From positions 311,796 through 375,795 of the forward strand of contig MNCI01004154.1 of assembly GCA_015680685.1 (NCBI GenBank): 64,000 nt of DNA, given 5' to 3'. The notes under the pieces are model-generated. The model saw nothing but the letters and a program-made list of their open reading frames with translations, ran no database searches and was not told the DNA's origin. A program made the position numbers and the translations under genes. The DNA is from Gnetum montanum (lineage: Eukaryota > Streptophyta > Gnetopsida > Gnetales > Gnetaceae). This document shows, piece by piece, positions 11,111 through 20,605 of this stretch (positions are counted from its first letter, which is position 1; each line of letters opens with the position of its first letter).

Positions 11111-14100
11111 ATGGCTTCTTCTCACGAAATCAACTCACCTAAGGACAATACAGGAGAAAGTCAGCATCATACACATAACCGCAATCAACCATGTCCTCAA
11201 CAGGCTAAGGTCACATATACTCATCCCGATGAGTATGTGCCAGATTTTACCTTTGTTTTCCATCAAGATGAGCAACTGCGGTGGAGAGACATGCAAGGTA
11301 ACATTGTGTTACCCCCAGATCGCTCTGCTTCCAACATGCTTTTCCGTGCCTTGGTACGGTATGGCATGCAAGAGCTGATTACTGAATACGTTGCGGATGA
11401 TTACACTCTGAGGGATTATCGTCCCACAAAAGCCCAACGTATTCGGGATGCAAGGCAGGAGAGCCAACATTCACTACTGAAGGGCAAGGTTTCCCACGTC
11501 ATTAGTGAAATAGGAGACGAGGAACCCCTCACAACGGGTTTCTTAGAAAATGATGTTCCTCCTCCTCACTCTGGTGAAGAGGTTAGGCATCAGGGCCTTA
11601 GATCAACGATACACATTCCAGGCTCTGATCCCCGTGAGCACAAGCTGTTCACGGCAGGAACAATCACTCACACTAATGACAGACATGCAGATCGTCACGA
11701 CGATCGGGGCCGAAGCAGCCGAAGAGAAGGCAAGAAACATCACCATGGTGATGGATCCCCTTCTTCTTCCCCTTCATCACATCATTCACCCTCTCCTTCC
11801 ACATCTGGGCGCAGCCACCATGAGCATAACGCGGAAAGTAAAGGTAGAAGAGATGAAATGCCTCGACAAGAAGGTCGAGAGGAGTTAGGACAAGGACAAG
11901 GACGTAGGGAGAATAGGGAACCACAACGTAGACATCACAGACGTCATGAAAGAGATGATCATGACGAACCCCTATTCGCAACCCGAAGTATGCTTGACAT
12001 TAGAGAGGCAGTTAGGATTCCCACAAGGCATTTGAAAGACAGTAGGATCAAGCGTTTGGATATAAATAATATCCCACGTTTTGAAGGGGGATACAACGCT
12101 GATCCTCAACATCATTTACAGGCATTCCACGACGCCTGTGCCTTGCAGAACATAGACAATGAGTGGCAGAAACTCAAGTTGTTCCCAAGGACACTCACTA
12201 AAGAAGCAGAAAGCTGGTACCGGTCCTTAGAACCGGAAACCATCAGGAGGTGGAGTACGATGCTTGAATTGTTCAACAACAAATATCAAACGTACTCCAG
12301 AGTGTCTAACTTGCGTAAGCAGATCCAAGGCTGGAAACAAGGAGCTCATGAATCCTTGGATGCTGCCATGGCCCGTTACTACACATTGCTACATCGTTGC
12401 CCGGGCCATGGGTACGCTAAGCGGGATCAACTTCGCCACCTCGTGGATGGGCTACGAAATGAAACGAGAAGAACTCTTGGGACTTACGCCCAAGGGAGAC
12501 TCTCCCAACTAAGAGCCCATGAAGTTGAAGTATTGTTGGAACAAGTAGCGCAAGAAGAGGGTGAGCTACGGAAAAGAGAAAGTGCGGAGGAATACAACCG
12601 CGATCCCTCCCTTCGCAAGAAGGGAGTGAAATTCTGTGATGAGGAGGATGAGTCACCACTCGAAGAGTTGGTGAACAGGAAAACCGTGCCGATCCAAAAG
12701 TTAACAACGGAGGTATCGGCTAAGGTAGACCAAATGTGGGATTCCTTAGACTCACGAATAGAAACAGTCCTGAAAATTGTAGAAGAGTCTAAGGATGAGC
12801 AAAGTAGTGATAAAAGCAAAAACATGCGGAGAAACTTTAACCCTGCACATAACAAGGGTAAGGGAAAAATCTCTAACTCCGATGAGGCTGAAAATTCTGA
12901 TTCAGACAATGACGGTGGATGTGAGGTCTGCTATTATGACCATCCTAAGGGATGTTGTCCAATCATCTCACATCTGCAGGAGTCTGGGGTGTATGCATTA
13001 AACCCAAGACTTAATCAACGGCAAACACCCAGAAGGTTACCTTATCCACAAGGTAACCCGAGGCAGTTCCACCAACCCTTGACGTATTATCCAAGTGGAA
13101 CACCTCCGCAGCCCATCGAGCAACATCAGCAGTGGCAATACCCACAGTCATGGGGGATGCCACAGCCAACACATCGATACCCTTACCGGCAGCCTGATCC
13201 TTATGGTTATTATGTGCAGCAGCCAGTTTCTCCAGGTGACGCTATGAGTCACACTCCACGCCGTCACTACTACGCTCGGGAGTACTTCAGAAGGACTCCT
13301 TCTCCTCCGGGAGACATTCCACATTCTGTCCATCCTCTAACTCCACCCGCACCTTTTCCTCAAGTAGTTCCCATAACACCTCCTGCTCCAACAATGCAAG
13401 GGGAATTACCTACCCAACCGCAGCAACGTCACGCCGCGAGATCTGTAAATATTCAGAGTGTAAATATCCAACCGGACACTAGTTCTGGCGATAACTGTAC
13501 AAAAAGGAGACCCTTTTTCAGAACTAGGAGCCCGGATAGGCTCTCGCAACAACAAGCGGACGGGTATATGTATAGGCCTCTAACTACTAACACTTCGGAG
13601 CACCCTTCAGTCCAAGGGAATGTAACGCATACGGTTATGCTAACACATACCGTAACTGACTGGATCAAGGTAGGCCACCTTCCCAGGAAACTAACTGATC
13701 CTGGGAGTCCCTTTATTCATTTGCAGATCGCTGGGAATGCACCACATCGAGCTCTTCTTGACTCAGGTTCCGGAGTCAACTTAATTTCGCGAAAGATGTA
13801 TCACGCCTGGAACCTGCCCCAACTTAAGAAGAGCAACATCCAACTAGAGCTGGCAGACCAGTCCATCACTATTCCCTTGGGTTTGGTGGAGGACGTTATT
13901 ACCACTGTGTGTGGTTGGTCCTACCCAGCGGATTTCCTAGTGATCGATGTTAACAACAACGAAGGGGACTTCCCAATTATAATGGGAAGGGCATGGCTAA
14001 GCACAGTAGATGCATGCCTTAGGATCCGTGATCTTTCCTTGGAAATCTCCAAGATAAACATATGTGGAAAGATCGAGAAGAGGATAGTTCCATGCATCAC

Positions 14101-14455
14101 ATACAGTGATTCATCGGGTGATGACACGGAGGAAATGTCTCCATGTCACAGGTGTGCCCAGGAAACTCTGCAACAAAGATGCCTGTATGTAGCAACCACA
14201 CAAGAAGTAGTAGACACCCCGTGGTTGACAGCTTCTCATAAGAGCAAACAAATATGCATGGAACGAACTGAGGCAACTCATGCCAACAACCGTGGCATAG
14301 ACACATTGGAACGTGAGCGTCGCCAACTTCCAACCCTGAATTTAAGATCATCAATTGGGAGAAGTTGGGCACTGCTTAGAAATTCAAATAGGCGCTCACT
14401 ACTTCGGATCTCTCCCTCACAACTCAGTCATGGGGGAGATGGCCACCTATGCTAA
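11111..14455 (+). CDS. gag: Family-A gag-protease polyprotein, copy 2 (intact)
   Basis: An unbroken 1,114-residue frame. Residues 1-60 share the TYTHPDEYVPDFTFVFHQDE block with all relatives in the window. A Ser/Arg/His-rich stretch (about 195-250) precedes the retrotransposon gag domain (about 320-470; FEGGYNADPQHHL, LFPRTLTKEAESWYRSL). A C-x2-C-x3-H-x3-CC cluster near 620 (CEVCYYDHPKGCC) takes the place of a standard CCHC knuckle. A Pro/Gln/Tyr-rich linker leads to an Athila-type aspartic protease with catalytic Asp about 884 (LLDSGSG) and the downstream GDFPIIMGRAWL block. The frame ends in a short tail where the pol genes should begin. It would form the particle and process itself, but reverse transcription and integration must come from another element. 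The start is the first ATG after the leader. Confidence 0.9.
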   Translation: MASSHEINSPKDNTGESQHHTHNRNQPCPQQAKVTYTHPDEYVPDFTFVFHQDEQLRWRDMQGNIVLPPDRSASNMLFRALVRYGMQELITEYVADDYTLRDYRPTKAQRIRDARQESQHSLLKGKVSHVISEIGDEEPLTTGFLENDVPPPHSGEEVRHQGLRSTIHIPGSDPREHKLFTAGTITHTNDRHADRHDDRGRSSRREGKKHHHGDGSPSSSPSSHHSPSPSTSGRSHHEHNAESKGRRDEMPRQEGREELGQGQGRRENREPQRRHHRRHERDDHDEPLFATRSMLDIREAVRIPTRHLKDSRIKRLDINNIPRFEGGYNADPQHHLQAFHDACALQNIDNEWQKLKLFPRTLTKEAESWYRSLEPETIRRWSTMLELFNNKYQTYSRVSNLRKQIQGWKQGAHESLDAAMARYYTLLHRCPGHGYAKRDQLRHLVDGLRNETRRTLGTYAQGRLSQLRAHEVEVLLEQVAQEEGELRKRESAEEYNRDPSLRKKGVKFCDEEDESPLEELVNRKTVPIQKLTTEVSAKVDQMWDSLDSRIETVLKIVEESKDEQSSDKSKNMRRNFNPAHNKGKGKISNSDEAENSDSDNDGGCEVCYYDHPKGCCPIISHLQESGVYALNPRLNQRQTPRRLPYPQGNPRQFHQPLTYYPSGTPPQPIEQHQQWQYPQSWGMPQPTHRYPYRQPDPYGYYVQQPVSPGDAMSHTPRRHYYAREYFRRTPSPPGDIPHSVHPLTPPAPFPQVVPITPPAPTMQGELPTQPQQRHAARSVNIQSVNIQPDTSSGDNCTKRRPFFRTRSPDRLSQQQADGYMYRPLTTNTSEHPSVQGNVTHTVMLTHTVTDWIKVGHLPRKLTDPGSPFIHLQIAGNAPHRALLDSGSGVNLISRKMYHAWNLPQLKKSNIQLELADQSITIPLGLVEDVITTVCGWSYPADFLVIDVNNNEGDFPIIMGRAWLSTVDACLRIRDLSLEISKINICGKIEKRIVPCITYSDSSGDDTEEMSPCHRCAQETLQQRCLYVATTQEVVDTPWLTASHKSKQICMERTEATHANNRGIDTLERERRQLPTLNLRSSIGRSWALLRNSNRRSLLRISPSQLSHGGDGHLC

Positions 14456-16043
14456 TCATATGGGGCCCTCAGTTCTTTTTCAGTTTTTGTTTTACACGTT
14501 TTTGTTTTACAACGTTTTTGTTTTTCACATTTTTGTTTTACAATTTCTTTAACTTTTCTAATTTTTGTTTTACAACTTTCTTTAACTTTTCTTGTTTTTG
14601 TTTTACAACATCGTTATATTTTTCTATCTTTTTGTGTGTGTGTGTGTGTGTGTCATCCATCATGTAAATTCGTCACCCAATAAGTGTTCGGGCCGATGGG
14701 ATGAACTGTTTTTCATTAATTGCTAATGTTTGGTTTTTACCTTTAAGTTACATTGTTGATACTAAGGTATGTTCTTTTGATATGGCAGGCAATGAGATCA
14801 CTTCATCCATCCATCCATCAAGTCTATGGTTTCCCTTGGCTTGGAAATGTACAGTTCCCTTCCAATAAGAACTTTAACGAACCGGTGACTGGGCATTTCT
14901 CAAACTAAGGACGGACTCAAGGATTTGAAACGGGTGTGACTTCAAGGGAACTTGGTGCTCTTGTGTTGGTCTTTCACTTGGGTGCTTGGATGTTTTCTTC
15001 TTGGGTTTTCTTACCGTTCCGATGTAACCCAATAATCGGAAGCTGAGACAATAAAAATAAAGAAGTCTTTGCATGGTGTGGTCCCCACGCATAAAAACAC
15101 AAAACAAAAAAAAAGAAGACAAAATGAAAAAAAAACAATGGGAAAAAAAAAAAAAAAAGTGAAAAAGCTAAAAAGCTAAAAGTGAGGATTCAAAGCACAC
15201 CCCTTAGACGGAATAAATTTGGGCTGCAAGCACTGGTTATGGAACCAAAGTGTTCCCTCTAACTAAGGCCCTTCTCGCTTCCCATTCTCTCTGTTGTTTC
15301 GTCGGAATGGTGGTGGCTTCTCGAAGTTGCATCCTTGTTACCCAAGTGGATGATTTAACCAACTGCATTGATGCGAAGTCACTGGAAGTGGTTGGTTTGA
15401 GCCCAGAGTTGGAATGAGATTCGCCAAGTCACATTAATCATGTAACACACAAGGGGCTGTACACCACCTTGTTCTTGGGATTCCATTCCACTTCTCTTCT
15501 TCCCATCCTTCTCTCCATTGTTCACCTCATTGCCGGTTGTATCATTGTATATACTTTAGTTGATGCTTTGTTTTCTTTTTGGTAAATTCTTCCGGTTAAG
15601 ACTTTAACTCTTGTTTCCAAAGGACATTCCCCGAGCCTACGGACTCTTTGAATGTGGGATTGTCAGGGCATTAAGGGCATGAGCCTGCTTTGGGGAGGAC
15701 CCACTGACATTCCTATTTGGAACATTAGTTAACTTCTTTTCCTTAACGTTTTGCAATTAATTAACATTTTTGTTCATTTCCATCATGACATCCTTTTTAT
15801 CGATGCCATAGTTGTCCCTTTTTACCTATCATTCCTATTCCTTTTCTCTCTCCATTCTAACGCTACCGGAGGTTCGCGATTAGTCATGGGGGTACGGGGC
15901 CTGATTTTTCGATTTTTATCCTAAGCCCCGGATTTTTTCGTTTTTCTTCCTTACCCCTATACCTTCGGTAGTCATCATCTATATTTTCCCAGATCCATAT
16001 CAGCCATACCACACCTTAGCCAGTGAGCCTAAACCGAAGCAAG

Positions 16044-16103
16044 GTATGCTTTACTTAATGATTCAATTACCCTTGCTAATATATGATGGTGTTGTGTGTG
16101 CAG
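16044..16103 (+). other. Predicted 60-bp intron near the 3' end of family A
   Basis: Donor GCAAG|GTATGC, a plant-like branch site CTTGCTAAT about 30 bases before the end, and acceptor GTGTGTGCAG|ATGG. The related element has the same layout on the minus strand near 53818-53876 (CAAG|GTATC, CTTGCTAAT), although its acceptor AG has decayed to AA. Conservation of donor and branch site between diverged copies supports a real intron. Confidence 0.5.
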
Positions 16104-16310
16104 ATGGCAATCATACAACAACGGAATGGATCTGGAGCAGACACTTGGAATGGAGCAGCGCTGAAGCAGCATGCAAGGAGTGGAATTGATAATGCGCTTA
16201 CAGATGGACAACGAAAGGCGCAATCTAGGCGTTGGCAGCAACAAGACTCTTCTTCTTTCTTCTCTTCTATTCTCTCTCCTCTTTTCTCTCAGCTGCCAAC
16301 TGTGGCCTGA
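16104..16310 (+). CDS. Small frame directly after the predicted intron
   Basis: The frame runs 68 codons from ATG 16104, the first base after the predicted splice acceptor. It is rich in Gln, Ser and Arg and ends in a Ser/Phe/Leu stretch. I do not recognise a domain. The corresponding position in the element at 52651-62834 also begins with ATGGCAATCATGCA but stops early. It may be a spliced 3' accessory exon, or chance coding in an RNA leader. Athila elements often carry a spliced env-like frame at this place, but nothing here shows a signal peptide or a clear membrane segment. Confidence 0.3.
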   Translation: MAIIQQRNGSGADTWNGAALKQHARSGIDNALTDGQRKAQSRRWQQQDSSSFFSSILSPLFSQLPTVA

Positions 16311-16474
16311 TGTCATTGTAATAAGGTGTTCACCCATGTTGTCATGAACACCAGTTTTTGTCAAGTCTTGTAATAAAGACCGTTCACATGTCATCCCATT
16401 AGTTCCATTTTCCCTAATAATCCCATACCTACCTGATATCATTGTAAGGAACTCGAGGACGAGTTTTCATTCAG

Positions 16475-16485
16475 TCATGGGGGTA
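16475..16485 (+). other. Polypurine tract before LTR3
   Basis: TCATGGGGGTA abuts the LTR start TGATGAG at 16486, the position expected for plus-strand priming. The longer block AGTCATGGGGG also occurs inside gag and elsewhere in the body (see findings). Confidence 0.7.
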
Positions 16486-16511
16486 TGATGAGACGCGATT
16501 TACACTAGGCC

Positions 16512-16586
16512 GCGATATCGCATCCCATGCGATATCGCGGACGCGATATCGCGTCTTCTCCTGCGATATCGCGTACGCGATATCGC
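16512..16586. promoter_or_regulatory. Array of five GCGATATCGC palindromes
   Basis: Perfect 10-bp palindromes start at 16512, 16529, 16543, 16563 and 16577, spaced 17, 14, 20 and 14 bp, and end 16 bp before the TATA box. A further CGCGTACGCG palindrome lies between the last two. Position and symmetry suggest dimeric protein binding sites or a methylation-sensitive control element of the LTR promoter. The binding factor is unknown. Confidence 0.7.
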
Positions 16587-16602
16587 GTCCCGCCGCCATA
16601 TC

Positions 16603-16610
16603 TATAAATA
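16603..16610 (+). promoter_or_regulatory. LTR3 TATA box
   Basis: TATAAATA, placed just downstream of the palindrome array and upstream of a conserved leader beginning AAGAGGCGGCACTCCC. The same arrangement occurs in all family-A LTRs of the window, with more decay in the older ones. Confidence 0.75.
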
Positions 16611-17560
16611 AGAGGCGGCACTCCCTTCATTTCCCAATCCTGGCTAGTGTAGCGAAGCTCTGGCAGATTGATCACTCCAGAGTTAGAATTTTTCCCCATG
16701 TGCCCGCAGTAGGAGTCCTAGAGTGAACGGCTCTTTATTCGAGCAGCTTGTAACCTGAACCCAAGTTGTGTACGGCAATAAAGACGAACTTGTTTGGATA
16801 AACCTTGCAGCACGTGGTTTCATTTATTGCTTTATTTCCTGCTTTCCTAGTGCGTTCAAGTACGACTTGATTACGAGCGTCTACGGACGTGTACGGCTAG
16901 TCAAGGAATCGGCTGCTTGACGCAATGCATGAGTACGACTCAATTACGAGCATTGGATGCTTGGTAACCCAGTAGCGTATTCCAGGATTCTGCGCTTGGT
17001 AACTCCCGGGTCTAATGTGTACGGCTAGTTGAGGAATCGGCTGCTCATTGCTAGGCTAGATCGTGTGATAAGTACGACTTAGTTACGAGCACCCACGGGT
17101 GTGTACGGCTGGCTAAGGAATCGGCTGCTTATCACACGTAGGCTAAATAGGTGCCTCAGTACGACCACTTCGAGCACTTGCGTTACGTGTGGCGATCCCA
17201 GTAACGGCTAGCGTTTGGTAAGCCGCAGTTGCATAGTTCAGGGTGTGTCCGGCAAGTGGGAACGGATGCTGACGCTAGTTAATTTAGACTAGGACATTAG
17301 TTAGATTTAGTTTAGTTTCTCAACCCTTTCCTCTGATAGCATAGGAGAAAACATGAAAAGACCAAAAAAATCACATACCTCAGACTTGCTTAACCATACA
17401 CCGTGACACATACAAGCAAGCCTAGGAAGACAACGAACGATTAACCCCAAGTGTTTCTTGTGGCGTTAAGGCATTTAGTTTGCGGAGTTCGACCGGATCG
17501 CGCGTGTACGCTCGTATTCGTATGGTAGAGTGTAGGGGTACCTCGCCACTCATCAAGTTT

Positions 17561-17912
17561 CAACTTTAAAACTACACATCCCTTATCAATGTATATTAAA
17601 AGAGATTAGCATTGGATTTAACTACACATCCCTTATCAATGGATCTTGCTAACTACCATTGAGATTAGCATGGGCTTTAACTATATATCCTAGATTTATT
17701 ATACCTCCAAGAATAGAAGAGAAAAATGGATAGATTATTGTTGGGCACAATTGCTACTACATTATCCTTTTAGAGATGTAAAACATGATTTGTAAATCAA
17801 CAATTGTGCAAGTTTGAACATTGATCATTCATGGTGTATTATAACATGTTCTTAATTATTTAATAATGGATTCTATGGTCTTATAAGCTACTCTATTTTT
17901 GATTTACATTTT
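17561..17912. other. AT-rich flank with a short tandem duplication
   Basis: ACTACACATCCCTTATCAATG occurs twice (about 17571 and 17632), forming an imperfect ~61-bp duplication, and resembles 2655-2690 on the other side of the element. No gene is seen in the remainder. Confidence 0.5.
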
Positions 17913-18635
17913 CATGAATTATTTATAGCTTTAGAAAATTAATCTATAAATTAAAAAATTCCTTCCAAAAGTTAGATTCCAATGATGTATAATTGTAGAT
18001 AGAATCCTTTTTATTTGTTATGTTTAAATCATCACTATAAGAGGTGATTGGAGATCACTAGCTTAGTTATATATTTATAATATATACCTATAATTTGGCC
18101 AAGAGAATCTTATTTGTTAGCAAGTAATAAGTTGAGTCAAAAATTTCACGACTTTAGACTGAAGAACAATATTTGTATATCAAATTTTTCATAACGACGG
18201 GTTTTAGAAAAAAAATTGCATTAGTTATTGTATGTTCTCATTCTTGTTTGAATTTGTTCTTTTTGTATGCTTTGATAGGCAATGCAAATTCAGCCAAGAG
18301 TGAGAACATATAATAACTGATGCAAATATTGTTTTTCTAAAGCTCGTTGTTACAAAAAGTTTGATATAAAAATCTTGTTCTTTATCCAGAAGTCATGAAA
18401 TTTTTAACTCAAATAACCTATTACTTGTTAACGAATAATATTCTCTTGACCAAATTATAGGTATATATTATCAATATATAACTAAGCTAGTGATTTCCAA
18501 TCATCTCTTGTAGTGATGATTTAAATATAATAAATAAAAAGGATTCTATCTACAGTTATACATCATTCAAATCCAATTTTTGGAAGGTAGTTGTTAAGTT
18601 ATAGATTGTTTTTCCAAAGTTATAAATAATTCATG
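17913..18635. repeat. Long inverted repeat (hairpin) with 30-bp loop
   Basis: The left arm 17913-18255 and right arm 18286-18635 are reverse complements over about 345 bp with few mismatches and small indels. Examples are CATGAATTATTTATA at the left edge against TATAAATAATTCATG at the right edge, and ATCACTATAAGAGGTGATTGG against its complement near 18500. The loop is 18256-18285. It has no coding content and no classic transposon termini that I can recognise. A transcript through it would fold into a long double-stranded RNA. A foldback element or an inverted duplication are the main explanations. Confidence 0.85.
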
Positions 18636-19030
18636 CAAGTGCACCAACCAATCTCCCCTCACTGCACTTCTATTTTTGGCTACGCCATGCCCCCATGTTG
18701 TGCCGAACCCTTGCTAGTTGTGCAGGCCCATTGCACACCACCACTCCACCTCTACACTCCCTACCATTATCATAGGCTGCCACTAGCATAAAGATAGATG
18801 GCCTAGCAATGGGTTGTAGAGAGATTTATAGGCTTTGCAATGGGCCATGTAGCCCCCCCATGAAACCCTCGTAGCTTCGTTGCACCATCATTACAACATC
18901 TCACCATCATCCATCATCGTGAAACCCTTCTTCGTTGCTAGACATGCATGCCAGTTCATCACCGTAGTCAAATAGTAGATAGTACATGTGCCTATTAGAG
19001 CATAAAAAAGGAAGAAAGTCCATTGGGAAT
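18636..19030. other. Unassigned spacer, locally GC-richer
   Basis: About 395 bp separating the inverted repeat from a third copy of its arm. It is richer in C than its surroundings (CACCACTCCACC-like runs) and shows no reading frame or motif that I can support. Confidence 0.4.
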
Positions 19031-19218
19031 GAGAACATATAATAAATGATGCAAATATATTTTTTTCTAAAACCTGTTGTTATGAAAAATTTGATATACA
19101 ATTCTAATTCTAGAAGTCATGAAATATTTCACTCAAATACCTTGTTACTTGTTAACAAATAAGATTCTCTAGGCCAAATTATAGGTATATATTAAAAATA
19201 TATAACTAAGCTAGTGAT
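19031..19218 (-). repeat. Third, partial copy of the hairpin arm
   Basis: Runs from GAGAACATATAATAAATGATGC to AACTAAGCTAGTGAT in the same orientation as the right arm of 17913-18635 and about 80-85 percent alike by eye. It shows that the arm is a repeat unit in its own right, so the hairpin may have formed from two inverted insertions. Confidence 0.75.
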
Positions 19219-19800
19219 ATATGAACATTTGTAGTAGATTGTAGTAGGGGTAACATATGATGAACATGAAATTGTTGAACTTTTTTAGTAGGTATTTCTA
19301 TTTAATGATAGTTTATATTGTACAAAGTTTTCTTTCAATATACAAATTACTATTACCATTAGCTTTATATTGTAACAAGTAATAGCATTTGATTAACATG
19401 TCATCTTTGAGCTTCACTAACATTGTGCCTTATTTTCTAAAATTTTCCTTTAATTCAAATCATCATTGAGCACAAGGTTGAACTATGTTTATTTTGTTCC
19501 ATCATTCTTAAATATAATTTGCACATGGATACTAGTATATCTTATATTTATACTTGTAATATGATGTAAAAAATTGATTTTATCTTGGATTTCACCTTGG
19601 TATTAATGTTATATAATATAAGTATGCTTAATTGATTTGGATTTACTAGTTTAAAGTCTTTGATTTACATCTTCTTCCAAGGCTATCCTTTATATCATTA
19701 AAGATGATTCTATTTTTCAAAAATCATTTGGATAACATTAAAAGAATTAAGCATTTAGTTTTATGTCCTATAAAGCCATAAAAATTTCTTATTGGATATT
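19219..19800. other. AT-rich stretch without a recognised feature
   Basis: No frame of useful length and no recognisable repeat were found by reading both strands. Confidence 0.4.
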
Positions 19801-19810
19801 TTAACAATGT

Positions 19811-19935
19811 GGTCTTAGCCTAGCGGTAAGATTCTTGATTTGAAAGCTCTAAGTTATGGGTTTGATGTTGGTGTATAATGCTAAGTTATAAATTACACTA
19901 GGGAGATCTACTATAAAGGATTTTTTTTAATACAA
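19811..19935 (+). repeat. tRNA-like SINE remnant
   Basis: A box TAGCCTAGCGG (19816-19826) and a B-box-like GGGTTTGATG (19858-19867) are 31 bp apart, as in tRNA-derived RNA polymerase III promoters. The intervening sequence does not fold as a tRNA I can name. The unit ends near a T run (19919-19928). It is best read as a decayed SINE head, and could instead be a chance match. Confidence 0.4.
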
Positions 19936-19965
19936 AAATTAATGGAGAAATTTAGAAAAAATACA

Positions 19966-20297
19966 AGAAAATTTACATATGATTTTTATTGACTTGAAAG
20001 AAGTATATGATAGAGTACCTAGAGATACTATTTACCGGGCCCTGTGGAGAAAAAACATCCCTTGAAGTGATTCAAGACATGTATGAAGGAGCTACCACTA
20101 AAATTAGAACAAAATTTATTTTCTAGTCATAGTAGACCTACATCAAGGGTTTGCACTTATACTTATTTGTCATTATTATGGATGAATTAACAAAGAAAAT
20201 ACAAAATGGAATCCCTTGGAGTATGCTATTTGTAGATGATATTGTATTGGTGGACACAACTCAAAAAAATATTGCTACTAAAATGGAGAGGTGGAGG
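19966..20297 (+). pseudogene. RTE-type LINE reverse transcriptase fragment
   Basis: Conceptual translation gives FIDLKEVYDRVPRD near 19984 and, after several stops and shifts, LFVDDIVLVD near 20227. These correspond to two blocks of plant RTE-clade LINE reverse transcriptase (the FIDLEKAYDRVPR and FADDIVLVD regions). The N-terminal endonuclease and the 3' tail are absent. The fragment ends where a minus-strand LTR piece begins. Confidence 0.8.
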
Positions 20298-20600
20298 TGA
20301 TGAGCAGCAAGGTACCCCTATGCCCAATCATATGAATCACAAGCATTCATGAACTATCTATTTGAATTCCGTAGACCTTAAGTTCTTAAGTACATTGGTT
20401 CCAGGATGTGAAATCTAATCATGACAATTGCTATCTTCTCAACCGTACTTGTGGATCTTAATTGTATGGTTAAGTATAATTGAGGCACATGATTTTTATT
20501 ATTTTATATTTTATTTATAAATGATTAAGAATAGGTTGAAATGTAATTTATAATCAATTTAACTTAATCTCATTGCTAATCAACAACTAACTATCCTAAC
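20298..20600 (-). repeat. Decayed family-A-type LTR fragment
   Basis: TGATGAGCAGCAAGGTACCCC is the reverse complement of the LTR end GGGGTACC...CACTCATCA. It continues into the AACCATAC / TGAGGC block found near the 3' part of other LTRs. Similarity fades after about 20500, and the piece is cut by the LTR starting at 20606. Confidence 0.65.
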
Positions 20601-20605
20601 ATAAG

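Larger units (their letters stand above)
14456..16474 (+). other. 3' noncoding region of family-A body 2
   Basis: About 2 kb between the gag-protease stop and the polypurine tract. It contains T-rich TTTTGTTTTACA repeats (14485-14610), a (TG)n run (14634-14651) and an A-rich tract (15105-15160). A second AGTCATGGGGGTA block is at 15883-15895, and a predicted 60-bp intron with a small frame is annotated separately. It matches 53432-55339 (minus) in the pol-bearing element, so it is the normal 3' region and not random filler. No env-like frame is visible. Confidence 0.75.
3258..17555 (+). mobile_element. Compound family-A LTR retrotransposon, LTR-body-LTR-body-LTR
   Basis: Three LTRs (3258-4281, 9902-10965, 16486-17555) enclose two nearly identical internal bodies. 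Each body has a tRNA-Asp-type primer site and a gag-protease frame. The outermost LTRs are flanked by the same five bases, AGTTT (3253-3257 and 17556-17560), so the outer boundaries are one insertion. The middle LTR is shared. This arrangement is expected from unequal recombination between LTRs of two copies, although assembly across the 959-base gap must be kept in mind. Gag and protease resemble the Athila branch of Ty3/gypsy. There is no reverse transcriptase, RNase H or integrase in either body, so the element is non-autonomous, like the gag-only elements described in plants. A pol-bearing relative is at 52651-62834. Confidence 0.9.
16486..17555 (+). repeat. Family-A 3' LTR (LTR3)
   Basis: A 1,070-bp full-length LTR from TGATGAGACG to CACTCATCA, followed by target duplication AGTTT (17556-17560). 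It holds five perfect GCGATATCGC palindromes, a TATA box at 16603-16610, an AATAAA signal near 16778 and three copies of the AAGGAATCGGCT module (about 16905, 17033 and 17115). It is the least decayed LTR of this family in the window. Confidence 0.93.

Noticed and set aside
16029-16442. 137-codon minus-strand frame in the family-A 3' region, considered as an env-like or antisense gene
   Set aside because: It lies opposite the small sense exon, is not preserved in element E, and shows no domain or splice structure.
19811-19880. Functional tRNA gene
   Set aside because: A- and B-box-like motifs are present but no cloverleaf with an anticodon stem could be drawn. It fits a SINE remnant better.
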